DNA from: Hydrogenothermaceae bacterium
Lineage (GTDB): Bacteria > Aquificota > Aquificia > Aquificales > Hydrogenothermaceae
Assembly (NCBI GenBank): GCA_027052485.1
Contig: JALUFA010000209.1
Span: 1 to 8,005 of the forward strand
Reading direction: 5' to 3'
Length of the DNA: 8,005 bases
The position numbers were made by a program, and so were the translations under genes. Shown here in pieces: positions 1 to 6,735 of this stretch (positions are counted from its first letter, which is position 1; each line of letters begins with the position of its first letter). Below the pieces are notes generated by a model. It saw only the letters and a program-made list of their open reading frames with translations, was not told the origin of the DNA and searched no databases.

Positions 1-213
1 TTTGATAAAAGAGCTGTTAAACGAAATAGGGTTAAAAGAATAATTAAAGAAGCTATAAGAGGTTCTAACATACACAAAGACCAGATTAGTTTCGATTTTG
101 TTATAATTCCTAAAAAGGGTATTCAGAACCTAAAAATGCAACAGTTAATAGATGATATTAACCAGATAAAAGCCAAAGTTAAAAATGAAAAAATTACTAA
201 TAGCGCTCATTAA
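1..213 (+). CDS. rnpA: Ribonuclease P protein component, C-terminal part (5' end outside window)
   Basis: RnpA is the basic protein subunit of RNase P. It binds the 5' leader of pre-tRNA and assists the catalytic RNA in trimming tRNA 5' ends. Frame 1 is open from the first base to a TAA at 211-213 and gives 70 residues, so roughly the first 45 residues of a usual 110-120 aa protein are missing. The family's RNR signature is visible near the start of the fragment (KRNRVKR, residues 7-13), followed by a basic helix and the strand [11 protein letters not shown], which is the usual RnpA C-terminal layout. The last 29 bp overlap the start of yidD, a common arrangement for this pair. No start codon lies in the window for this frame, so a search limited to complete ORFs would miss it. 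Identity rests on the RNR motif and on the yidD-yidC context. Confidence 0.9.
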   Translation, partial: FDKRAVKRNRVKRIIKEAIRGSNIHKDQISFDFVIIPKKGIQNLKMQQLIDDINQIKAKVKNEKITNSAH

Positions 214-391
214 ACTTTATCAGAAAGCTATATCTCCCTTTTTTGGAAAATCTTGTAGATACTATCCTTCATGCTCCGAATATACAGTTCAGGCAATTGA
301 AAAGTATGGAGTAGTAAAAGGGACTTTAAAAGGAGCTTGGAGAATTCTAAGGTGTAATCCTTTCTCTAAAGGTGGAGTAGACTATCCGTAA
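185..391 (+). CDS. yidD: Membrane protein insertion efficiency factor YidD
   Basis: YidD is a small, membrane-associated, amphipathic protein that aids YidC/Sec-dependent insertion of inner-membrane proteins. The 68 aa product begins with an amphipathic helix ([18 protein letters not shown]) and carries the family core with three cysteines: C24 and C30 in [10 protein letters not shown], and C57 in RCNPF. The C-terminus is short and ends GGVDYP, where many relatives have GG-x-DPVP and a longer tail, so this is a compact family member. The ATG lies inside the 3' end of rnpA (29 bp overlap, different frame) and yidC starts 21 bp after the stop. This is the classic rnpA-yidD-yidC order. It is probably translated by coupling to rnpA. 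Confidence 0.95.
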   Translation: MKKLLIALIKLYQKAISPFFGKSCRYYPSCSEYTVQAIEKYGVVKGTLKGAWRILRCNPFSKGGVDYP

Positions 392-400
392 AAATAAAAA

Positions 401-406
401 AGAGGT
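401..406 (+). promoter_or_regulatory. Ribosome binding site of yidC
   Basis: The sequence agaggt lies six bases upstream of the ATG at 413. It favours this start over the in-frame ATG at 434, which would remove seven residues from the cytoplasmic N-terminus ahead of the first membrane helix. Confidence 0.6.
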
Positions 407-412
407 ATAGGA

Positions 413-2041
413 ATGTTTAATCAAGACCAGGATATGCAAAAACGGGTAATGATATTTTTCCTGATTGTGTCTGTTTTTATGATTGGGTTTGTAATAGCTG
501 AGAATCTGTTTGCTGAAGACAAAAAAGAACAAAAGGTAGTACAACAAACGCAAAGTACAACCACAAAAGAGAACGAACAAAAAGGCACATCAACATCTCA
601 AGCAGAACCTATAAAAACAATTAATACGAAAGTTGTTGGAAGCTACGATATTCTTTTAAATAACCAGAGATTAACCAGCGATAATCTAAAAGATGTAGTT
701 GAGATAAAAACAAAGTATGGAAAGATTAAGATATCAAAAGTCGGTGCAAGAATAATTTCTGTGTACCTTGATAGATACAAAATAGATACAATACCTAAAA
801 TCGCAAAAGATAACAGAATTTTTCCAGCTGAGATAATAACTACAGACCCAAAACTTACAGCAATCCTTAACTTCTCAAAGTATGACGTAAAAAAAGATGG
901 GAATAAATACATATTCTTCCTAAAGAAAAACAATGTAGAGATTAAAAAGGTTTTTGTTATCAACCCAGACGAGACTATCAGTCTGTACCTACCTGAAAAG
1001 AAAGGCTTAGAAAACGTAGGTATTGCGGTTATTAACGGTATTACTCCTCCAAAGGAAGAAAGAGGTTTCGGACATAGAGGAGCTATTATAAAAACCCAAA
1101 CAGACCTGATAAAAATTGATGCAGACATAAAACAAACTCAAGTAATAAGGGATAACATCATCTGGGCTGGAGAGGAAAATAAGTACTTTTTACAGCTTAT
1201 AGCAAATAAACTAGGCTTTACCACAAGTTATGTTATACCTCTAGGAAATGAGACCACTTTAACCTTATCGGAGATTAGAGGCGACTTAGACGGTTTCTTC
1301 TATGGAGGAGCTAAACTCTACTCTCTTCTTGGTGAAATTACAGAAAAGTACAAAAAACTTTGGGGTGTTGATTTAGCCCTCAGAGATACAATTGATTTTG
1401 GTATATTTGGATTTCTTGGGAAACCATTGTTCCTAGTACTGCACTTTATCTATAACTACGTTCATAACTGGGGACTGGCAATAATAATCCTTACAGTTCT
1501 TCTAAGAATCATCCTGTTCCCATTAAACCACAAGTCTTTAATGGCGATGAAAAGGATGGCAGACCTGGCGCCAGAAATCCAAAAACTCCAGAAGAAGTAC
1601 AAAGACGACCCCCAAAAACTCCAGCAGGAAATGATGAAACTCTATGCAGAACACGGCGCCAATCCTATGAGTGGTTGTCTGCCTATACTGGTTCAGATAC
1701 CAATATTCATTGCTCTATATAACGTTTTAATGGTGGATGTTGAGTTAAAAAACGTTCCTTTCTTGTGGATACCTGACCTGTCTCAACACGACCCTTACTA
1801 CATATTACCTATACTCATGGGACTGTCTATGGTAGCCCAGCAGTGGATTACCCCATCTTCAGATAAAAACCAAAAATTCATCATGTACGGAATGGCAGCT
1901 TTATTTACGTTCTTATTTATGAACTTCCCAGCTGGGCTTGTACTTTACTGGTTAACGAATAATATATTAGGGCTGATACAGTCTCTTATCGTTAATAAGA
2001 TGTTAAACAAGCAAAAACAAAAGCAAAATGCTTCCACTTAA
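413..2041 (+). CDS. yidC: Membrane protein insertase YidC (Oxa1 family, long form)
   Basis: YidC inserts and folds inner-membrane proteins, alone or with SecYEG. The 542 aa length fits the Gram-negative form. Residues 11-29 are an N-terminal membrane helix, then comes a polar Glu/Lys/Gln-rich linker (about 35-70) and a periplasmic domain (about 75-320). The conserved Oxa1 core follows: a helix around NWGLAIIILTVLLRIILFP (352-370) with R365, which matches the conserved groove arginine of the family; a charged cytoplasmic hairpin (about 385-417); GCLPILVQIPIFIALYNVL (421-439); and further helices at about 463-478, 489-503 and 506-526. The tail is short and basic (KQKQKQ). The start is supported by agaggt at 401-406. 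The last 14 bp overlap mnmE. No jag/khpB gene lies between yidC and mnmE, unlike the order in many Firmicutes and other lineages. Confidence 0.97.
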   Translation: MFNQDQDMQKRVMIFFLIVSVFMIGFVIAENLFAEDKKEQKVVQQTQSTTTKENEQKGTSTSQAEPIKTINTKVVGSYDILLNNQRLTSDNLKDVVEIKTKYGKIKISKVGARIISVYLDRYKIDTIPKIAKDNRIFPAEIITTDPKLTAILNFSKYDVKKDGNKYIFFLKKNNVEIKKVFVINPDETISLYLPEKKGLENVGIAVINGITPPKEERGFGHRGAIIKTQTDLIKIDADIKQTQVIRDNIIWAGEENKYFLQLIANKLGFTTSYVIPLGNETTLTLSEIRGDLDGFFYGGAKLYSLLGEITEKYKKLWGVDLALRDTIDFGIFGFLGKPLFLVLHFIYNYVHNWGLAIIILTVLLRIILFPLNHKSLMAMKRMADLAPEIQKLQKKYKDDPQKLQQEMMKLYAEHGANPMSGCLPILVQIPIFIALYNVLMVDVELKNVPFLWIPDLSQHDPYYILPILMGLSMVAQQWITPSSDKNQKFIMYGMAALFTFLFMNFPAGLVLYWLTNNILGLIQSLIVNKMLNKQKQKQNAST

Positions 2042-3383
2042 AGAAGACACAATTGTGGCAAATGCAACAGCCCTCGTTCCTTCGGGGGTTGCTATTGTTA
2101 GAATTAGTGGTAAAGATGCCTTAAAGATAGGAACTTCTCTTTTTTCAAAGAAGGCAAATATAACACCACGGAAAGCATACTTTGGAAAGGTTTTGGATAG
2201 ACAAGGAAACGTCCTTGATGAGGGACTCCTTTTATACTTTAAAGCTCCCCACAGTTTTACGGGGGAAGATGTTGTTGAGCTACACCTACACGGAAGCGTA
2301 CCTGTTGTAAAAAAGGTTATAGAAGAGGCTATCAACCTTGGGGCTCGCCTTGCTGAACCTGGAGAGTTTACAAAAAGGGCATTTTTACATGGGAAAATAG
2401 ATTTAGTACAGGCAGAAGCTATAGCCCAGCTTATAGAGGCAAAAACAGAAAAAGCATCAAGAGCAGCGTTAAACCTGTTAGAGGGAAAACTTTCCTCTCA
2501 GATAAAACAGCTGAGAGACAAACTGATAGAAGTAGAAGGTCTGATAGAGGCAGAACTGAACTTCCCTGAGGATGTTGAAGAGATAGAACTGCAGCAGATA
2601 CAAACCACTTTAAAAGAAGTTTTAGATAAGATAGAAGAGCTTTTAAAAACCTATAAGAGAGGAAAGCTCCTGTCCGAAGGTATAAAACTCGCAATTGTTG
2701 GAAGACCAAACGTTGGGAAGTCATCTCTGTTTAACGCACTTGTTGGATATGAAAGAGCTATAGTTTCAGATATAAAGGGAACTACTAGAGACTTTATAGA
2801 AGAGGAGTTTTCAATAAGGGGCTATCCTGTAAAGCTTATAGACACGGCAGGAATAAGAGAAGCAGAAGACAAAATTGAAAAGCTTGGGATTGAAAAGGCA
2901 AAAGAAAAGATAAATGAGGCAGATATAGTTATCTTTGTTTTTGATGCATCGGAAGGTTTAACCGATGAAGATTTAAAAATCCTTGAAAATGTTAAGGACA
3001 AAAATCCGATAATAGTAGGTAATAAGATAGATTTAGGCATTGCAGAAAGTAAAATTAAAGACTATTATAATGATGTAATCTTTGTCAGTACAAAAACCAA
3101 AGAAGGCCTCAAAAATCTCGAAGATGAGATAATCAACCGTCTTGGCTTACTGGATAACATAGATACCGATGTTTACATTAACCTTAGACATCAAGAGGCT
3201 TTACAAAAGGCAAAACAGATACTTGAAAATCTTTATCAGAACCTAGACTACTATGAAAATCAAAAAGAGCTTATTATGCTTGATATACGTGAGGCAAATT
3301 ACCATTTAAAAGAGATACTAGGGGAAATTCACACAGAGGACGTCCTCGGAAAGATTTTCTCATCATTTTGTATCGGTAAGTAA
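2028..3383 (+). CDS. mnmE: tRNA modification GTPase MnmE
   Basis: MnmE (TrmE) works with MnmG to add the (carboxymethyl)aminomethyl group at C5 of wobble U34 in tRNAs reading NNA/NNG codons, using a folate cofactor and GTP hydrolysis. The 451 aa product has the full architecture: an N-terminal folate-binding domain (about 1-120, beginning DTIVANAT and VAIVRISG), a helical domain split around an inserted G domain (about 218-373), and the C-terminal CIGK with invariant C448. G motifs are G1 GRPNVGKSS (225-233), G2 GTTRD (251-255), G3 DTAG (272-275) and G4 NKID (332-335). The start agrees with the family N-terminus. No Shine-Dalgarno is evident upstream, and the ATG lies 14 bp inside yidC, so coupled translation is likely. 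The usual partner gene mnmG is not in the window; rho follows 24 bp downstream. Confidence 0.97.
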   Translation: MLPLKEDTIVANATALVPSGVAIVRISGKDALKIGTSLFSKKANITPRKAYFGKVLDRQGNVLDEGLLLYFKAPHSFTGEDVVELHLHGSVPVVKKVIEEAINLGARLAEPGEFTKRAFLHGKIDLVQAEAIAQLIEAKTEKASRAALNLLEGKLSSQIKQLRDKLIEVEGLIEAELNFPEDVEEIELQQIQTTLKEVLDKIEELLKTYKRGKLLSEGIKLAIVGRPNVGKSSLFNALVGYERAIVSDIKGTTRDFIEEEFSIRGYPVKLIDTAGIREAEDKIEKLGIEKAKEKINEADIVIFVFDASEGLTDEDLKILENVKDKNPIIVGNKIDLGIAESKIKDYYNDVIFVSTKTKEGLKNLEDEIINRLGLLDNIDTDVYINLRHQEALQKAKQILENLYQNLDYYENQKELIMLDIREANYHLKEILGEIHTEDVLGKIFSSFCIGK

Positions 3384-3390
3384 ACAACAA

Positions 3391-3396
3391 AGGAGG
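3391..3396 (+). promoter_or_regulatory. Ribosome binding site of rho
   Basis: A strong aggagg lies 11 bases upstream of the rho ATG at 3408, in the 24 bp gap after the mnmE stop. There is no room for a long rho leader or attenuator, so rho is probably read from an upstream promoter. Confidence 0.65.
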
Positions 3397-3407
3397 AAAG
3401 AAACAGT

Positions 3408-4688
3408 ATGGCAAACACTACCGAACTATCAAACATCACTCTGGACGACCTGAAAAAACTAACTCTTCCAGAACTTCAAAAACTCGGTAAAGAAGTAGGT
3501 TTATCAAGAACAACAGGCCTAAAAAAGTCTGAGCTTATTACCAGAATTCTTGAAAAAAAGGCTAAAGAAGAAGGTTTAGATTTTATAAAAGGTGTACTTG
3601 AAGTACTTCCAGAAGGATACGGCTTTATACGCTCTATAGAAAACAACTATCAGCCCCACTCTTCAGATATATACGTGTCCCCTTCCCAGATTAAAAAGTT
3701 TGGATTAAGAACTGGGGATTACATAATAGGTATAGCTAGACAGCCAAAGGAAGGCGAAAAGTACAGAGCCTTAATTAAGATAGAGGCTGTAAACACAGTA
3801 GAACCAGAAAAAATTAAGAAAAGACCCCAGTTTGAAAGACTTACACCTTTCCACCCAACAGAGAGATTTAACCTTGAGTATGACCCATCTGACCTTTCAA
3901 CAAGGGTTGTAAGTTTAATATCTCCGATAGGTAAAGGGCAAAGGGGACTTATTGTTGCTCCCCCAAAGGCAGGAAAAACTGTACTTATTCAAAGAATAGC
4001 AAAAGCATTAATAGCAAACCATCCAGAAACCCACATTATCATCCTTCTTATTGATGAACGTCCGGAAGAAGTTACAGAAATGAAAAGAATTGTTGGGGAA
4101 GGTGCTGAGGTTGTGGCATCAACTTTTGATGAGCCACCAGAAAAACATATGCATCTAGCAGAGCTTGTGGTTGAAAGGGCAAAGAGACTTGTAGAAAACG
4201 GACAGGATGTTGTTATCCTCCTTGACTCTATAACAAGGCTTTCTAGAGCATCAAACGCCATTACTCCTCCAAGCGGAAGAGTTTTATCCGGTGGTATTGA
4301 GGCAACAGCTCTACAGAGACCTAAAAAGTTCTTTGGTGCTGCAAGGAATATAGAAGATGGAGGTAGCTTAACAATCCTCGCAACAGCCCTCGTTGAGACA
4401 GGCTCAAAAATGGATGAAGTTATATTTGAAGAGTTTAAAGGTACAGGTAATATGGAACTCTACCTAGACAGGCGTTTAATGGAAAGACGAATATTCCCTG
4501 CTATTAATATTCCAAAATCAGGAACGAGAAAAGAAGAACTCCTCCTAGAGGATTGGGAGCTACAAAGACTTTGGATTTTAAGAAAGTTCCTCTCTACTAT
4601 GGACGAAGTTGAGGCTATGGAGTTTCTCCTCAGCAAACTAAGCAAGTTTAAAACAAATGAAGAGTTCTTAAAATCTATGAATACTTGA
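3408..4688 (+). CDS. rho: Transcription termination factor Rho
   Basis: Rho is the hexameric ATP-dependent RNA translocase that ends transcription at Rho-dependent sites. The 426 aa length is close to the E. coli protein. Order of domains: an N-terminal SAP-like Rho_N helical region (about 12-56), a cold-shock-type primary RNA-binding domain (about 58-128, with EGYGFIRS and DIYVSP), then a RecA-like ATPase. The Walker A motif is APPKAGKT (184-191), the LIDERPEEV segment is at 214-222, and the Walker B is VVILLDS (268-274). The Q-loop region is [13 protein letters not shown] (293-305). The R-loop region [19 protein letters not shown] (330-348) and the SGTRKEELL segment (371-379) are intact. 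No long polar insertion interrupts the N-terminus, unlike Rho of some high-GC bacteria. The TGA stop lies inside the proposed promoter of rpmE. Confidence 0.98.
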   Translation: MANTTELSNITLDDLKKLTLPELQKLGKEVGLSRTTGLKKSELITRILEKKAKEEGLDFIKGVLEVLPEGYGFIRSIENNYQPHSSDIYVSPSQIKKFGLRTGDYIIGIARQPKEGEKYRALIKIEAVNTVEPEKIKKRPQFERLTPFHPTERFNLEYDPSDLSTRVVSLISPIGKGQRGLIVAPPKAGKTVLIQRIAKALIANHPETHIIILLIDERPEEVTEMKRIVGEGAEVVASTFDEPPEKHMHLAELVVERAKRLVENGQDVVILLDSITRLSRASNAITPPSGRVLSGGIEATALQRPKKFFGAARNIEDGGSLTILATALVETGSKMDEVIFEEFKGTGNMELYLDRRLMERRIFPAINIPKSGTRKEELLLEDWELQRLWILRKFLSTMDEVEAMEFLLSKLSKFKTNEEFLKSMNT

Positions 4689-4713
4689 TGAAAAAACAGC
4701 AAAGTAATAAAAT
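4685..4713 (+). promoter_or_regulatory. Candidate sigma70-type promoter for rpmE-prfA-tRNA-Arg
   Basis: TTGATG (4685-4690, matching four of six bases of TTGACA) is followed after 17 bp by TAAAAT (4708-4713, five of six of TATAAT). This would start RNA near 4720, giving a leader of about 38 bases with GGAGG at 4746-4750. The -35 element overlaps the rho stop codon. The surrounding DNA is AT-rich, so chance matches are expected. The site is supported by its exact spacing and by being in the only gap of useful size on this strand. Confidence 0.4.
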
Positions 4714-4745
4714 ATAAGTTTGCTAAAGTAAATTTTTAATCTTTC

Positions 4746-4750
4746 GGAGG
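4746..4750 (+). promoter_or_regulatory. Ribosome binding site fixing the TTG start of rpmE
   Basis: GGAGG lies eight bases before the TTG at 4759. No in-frame ATG is available before the conserved KKDIHP sequence. Site and protein alignment together fix the start at TTG. Confidence 0.75.
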
Positions 4751-4758
4751 TAATAGTA

Positions 4759-4953
4759 TTGAAAAAAGATATTCACCCAAATGTAGAGCCTACAAAGTTT
4801 GTGTGCTCTTGTGGAAACCAGTTTGAGCTTTTATCAACTAAAGGTGGAACGGTTTACATTGAGGTTTGCAACCAGTGCCACCCTTACTACGTAGGTAAAT
4901 TAAAAGCTAAACCTTTATTCTTAGAACTCCAAGGAGCGGCATCTGAGAAGTAA
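4759..4953 (+). CDS. rpmE: 50S ribosomal protein L31, zinc-binding (C+) type
   Basis: L31 sits on the large-subunit central protuberance and helps bridge the two ribosomal subunits. The 64 aa product starts at TTG and opens with the diagnostic MKKDIHP. Four cysteines in the CxC...CxxC pattern (C16, C18, C37, C40) make it the zinc-binding form, as opposed to the zinc-free C- paralogue made under zinc shortage. Residues 33-46 ([14 protein letters not shown]) match the family well. After GK the protein departs from the usual ending: the common D-T/A-x-GRVxKF stretch and basic tail are replaced by [18 protein letters not shown] checked the other two frames and saw no conventional tail, so a simple frameshift does not explain it. 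It follows rho as in Bacillus-type genomes, and its stop overlaps the prfA start (TAATG). Confidence 0.93.
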   Translation: MKKDIHPNVEPTKFVCSCGNQFELLSTKGGTVYIEVCNQCHPYYVGKLKAKPLFLELQGAASEK

Positions 4954-6032
4954 TGAATAAGACAATCATTACCAAGCTTGAGAATATTAAGGAGAAGTTT
5001 AAAGAGCTTGAGGAAAAACTTTCTTCTCCTGAGATTGTAAGCAATCCAAAGAAACTACAGGAGCTTGCAAAAGAACATAAAGAGCTTGGTAATATCGTAA
5101 ATCTATACGAAGAGTACAAAAAGGTTCAACAGGATATAAAAGACACAAAGGAACTTCTATCCTCGGCTGACGATGAGGAGATGAAACTACTCGCAGAAGA
5201 AGAGTTGGAAGAACTCAGAAAGAGGAATGAAAAGCTTGAAAAAGAAATAGAGATAGCTCTTCTTCCTAAAGACCCAAACGATGATAAAAACGTTATCTTA
5301 GAGATAAGACAAGGAGCCGGTGGAGACGAAGCTGCTCTATTTGCCGGTGAGCTGTTTAGAATGTATCAAAGGTACGCCGAAAGAAACGGCTGGAAGCTTG
5401 AAGTTTTAAGCATCCATCCAACAGACAGAGGTGGAATAAAAGAGGTTATAGCCCTTATAAAGGGTCAGGGTGCTTACTCAAAACTAAAGTATGAAAGCGG
5501 CGTTCATAGGGTACAGAGGGTACCAGAAACTGAAAGCTCAGGGAGAATACACACATCTACGGCAACGGTGGCTGTACTTCCAGAGGCCGAAGAGGTAGAT
5601 ATTGAAATTAAACCTGAAGAGCTTAAAATAGAAACTATGAGGGCATCTGGTGCTGGAGGACAGCACGTCAACACTACAGATTCGGCAGTTAGAATAACCC
5701 ACTTGCCTACTGGAATAGTGGTTTCATGTCAGGATGAGCGCTCCCAGATACAAAACCGAGCTAAAGCTATGCAGATACTAAGAGCTAGACTAAAAGACCA
5801 CTACGACAGGATAGAAAGGGCAAAAAGGGAGCAGGAAAGAAAGTCTCAGGTTGGAACTGGAGATAGAAGCGAAAAGATAAGAACGTATAACTTCCCACAA
5901 AACAGGGTTACGGACCATAGAATAGGCTACACGTCTCACCGAATACACGAAATACTGGATGGTGAGCTAGACGAGATAATAGAACAACTGGCACTGAAAG
6001 AACAGGAAGAAAAACTTAAAAATCTTACATAA
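4953..6032 (+). CDS. prfA: Peptide chain release factor 1 (RF1)
   Basis: RF1 recognises UAA and UAG in the ribosomal A site and triggers release of the finished protein. The 359 aa product has a charged coiled-coil N-terminal domain (about 1-105) and a [10 protein letters not shown] segment (121-130). The stop-codon reading motif has the PxT form typical of RF1 (PET, 191-193), where RF2 would have SPF. The catalytic GGQ is at 235-237; Q237 is the residue methylated by PrmC in studied bacteria. The [10 protein letters not shown] start aligns with RF1 N-termini, and its A is the last base of the rpmE stop. The nearest purine-rich signal is aaggag at 4931-4936, far upstream, so translation is probably coupled to rpmE. 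prmC, often next to prfA, is not here; a tRNA follows nine bases after the stop. Confidence 0.97.
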   Translation: MNKTIITKLENIKEKFKELEEKLSSPEIVSNPKKLQELAKEHKELGNIVNLYEEYKKVQQDIKDTKELLSSADDEEMKLLAEEELEELRKRNEKLEKEIEIALLPKDPNDDKNVILEIRQGAGGDEAALFAGELFRMYQRYAERNGWKLEVLSIHPTDRGGIKEVIALIKGQGAYSKLKYESGVHRVQRVPETESSGRIHTSTATVAVLPEAEEVDIEIKPEELKIETMRASGAGGQHVNTTDSAVRITHLPTGIVVSCQDERSQIQNRAKAMQILRARLKDHYDRIERAKREQERKSQVGTGDRSEKIRTYNFPQNRVTDHRIGYTSHRIHEILDGELDEIIEQLALKEQEEKLKNLT

Positions 6033-6041
6033 AACTCATAC

Positions 6042-6115
6042 GCGCCCGTAGCTCAATTGGATAGAGCACGTGACTACGGATCACGAGGTTGCAGGTTCGA
6101 CTCCTGCCGGGCGCG
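6042..6115 (+). tRNA. tRNA-Arg, anticodon ACG
   Basis: A complete 74-base cloverleaf is visible. The acceptor stem GCGCCCG (6042-6048) pairs with CGGGCGC (6108-6114), with discriminator G6115. The D stem is GCTC/GAGC with GG at 6059-6060. The anticodon stem is CGTGA/TCACG around loop CTACGGA with anticodon ACG (6076-6078). A five-base variable loop (6086-6090) follows, and the T arm is GCAGG-TTCGACT-CCTGC. A after the GG pair and C in the middle of the anticodon agree with known arginine identity elements. A34 is expected to be deaminated to inosine by TadA to read CGU, CGC and CGA. The 3' CCA is not encoded (CTT follows), so it must be added. It begins nine bases after prfA with no room for its own promoter, so co-transcription with prfA is likely. 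Confidence 0.97.
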
Positions 6116-6117
6116 CT

Positions 6118-6735
6118 TTAATCAAACTTTGGAAGTTTCCACTGGTATAAAATCGCGACAATCCTTATCATAAGAACGGATAGACTGCATATAAAACTGC
6201 TTACTTCTAGAGAAAGCCCAGAAAGCAGACTAATGTAAAAGATTACAGCCCCGATAATAGCACAAGAAGCGTAAAAATCATCCCTTAAAACTGACGGCAC
6301 TTTTCCAAGAAGTACATCACTGATTATCCCACCACCAACACCTGTTAAAGTTGCAAGTATAACTATCCCAAAAACGGAAACTCCAGCATTGTAAGCTATC
6401 ATTGCGCCTGTGGTAGTAAAGGCTGCAAGCCCTATTGCATCTGGTATTAGGATAATATAGCGGTTTTTTATATCAAGGCCAAAAATCTTGTAAAAAATCA
6501 GCGCAAGCCATACACCAAAAATTGCAAAAGACATATCAGATATGGATTTAAGAGCTGTTGGAATGTGGTTAACAAGGAGGTCTCTAGTTATCCCACCACC
6601 TAAAGCGGTAAGAATACCTAAAACTGTTATGCCAAGAAGGTCTAGTTTCTCCTCTATAGCCTTTAACGCTCCTGTAATGGCAAAGGCTATGATCCCGATG
6701 ATATTCATTATCTGGAATATACTAAACTCCATCAT
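6118..6735 (-). CDS. TRIC / YicG family (UPF0126) seven-helix membrane protein
   Basis: Members of this family are small membrane proteins. Some bacterial ones form trimeric cation channels resembling animal TRIC, and E. coli YicG has been linked to glycine transport; the substrate here cannot be told from sequence. The 205 aa protein is almost entirely hydrophobic, with about seven membrane segments in two homologous halves. The first half carries GIIAFAITGALKA and then GGGITRDLL (46-54). The second carries DAIGLAAFTTTGA (99-111) and then GGGIISDVLLGKVP (134-147). In the second glycine motif a serine (S139) stands where an arginine is frequent. The start overlaps the sfsA stop by 14 bp; two consecutive ATGs (6735, 6732) are possible and no close Shine-Dalgarno is seen, so coupling to sfsA is likely. 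The stop lies 2 bp from the convergent tRNA. Confidence 0.9.
   Translation of the reverse strand: MMEFSIFQIMNIIGIIAFAITGALKAIEEKLDLLGITVLGILTALGGGITRDLLVNHIPTALKSISDMSFAIFGVWLALIFYKIFGLDIKNRYIILIPDAIGLAAFTTTGAMIAYNAGVSVFGIVILATLTGVGGGIISDVLLGKVPSVLRDDFYASCAIIGAVIFYISLLSGLSLEVSSFICSLSVLMIRIVAILYQWKLPKFD
6124..6138. repeat. Short perfect inverted repeat inside the TRIC gene 3' end
   Basis: AAACTT, a three-base spacer TGG, and AAGTTT form a perfect 6-bp inverted repeat just past the tRNA. The stem is AT-rich and no T-run follows on either strand, so it does not qualify as a standard intrinsic terminator. It sits where convergent transcripts should end. Confidence 0.3.

Noticed and set aside
643..1128. 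161-codon open frame on the - strand opposite yidC
   Set aside because: It is antisense to a well-supported yidC, shows no recognisable domain, and its hydrophobicity is explained by the complement of A/G-rich codons.
4698..4724. AGCAAA...TTTGCT inverted repeat between rho and rpmE, considered as a rho terminator or an L31 autoregulatory leader
   Set aside because: The stem is six AT-rich pairs around a 15-base loop, and the T-run comes only after an eight-base gap. It lies mostly upstream of the predicted rpmE transcript start. Too weak to call.
4885..4953. Frameshift as the explanation of the odd L31 tail
   Set aside because: The other two frames do not encode the usual GRVxKF ending, and the TAATG junction with prfA is intact.
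5523..5531. PET in place of the E. coli-type PAT motif in RF1
   Set aside because: The family motif is PxT; variation at the middle residue is common among RF1 proteins, and RF2 would read SPF.
6042..6140. tRNA-Arg 3' end as a possible integration (att) site
   Set aside because: No direct repeat of the tRNA end, no integrase and no mobile gene is seen; the DNA after it is the end of an ordinary chromosomal gene.
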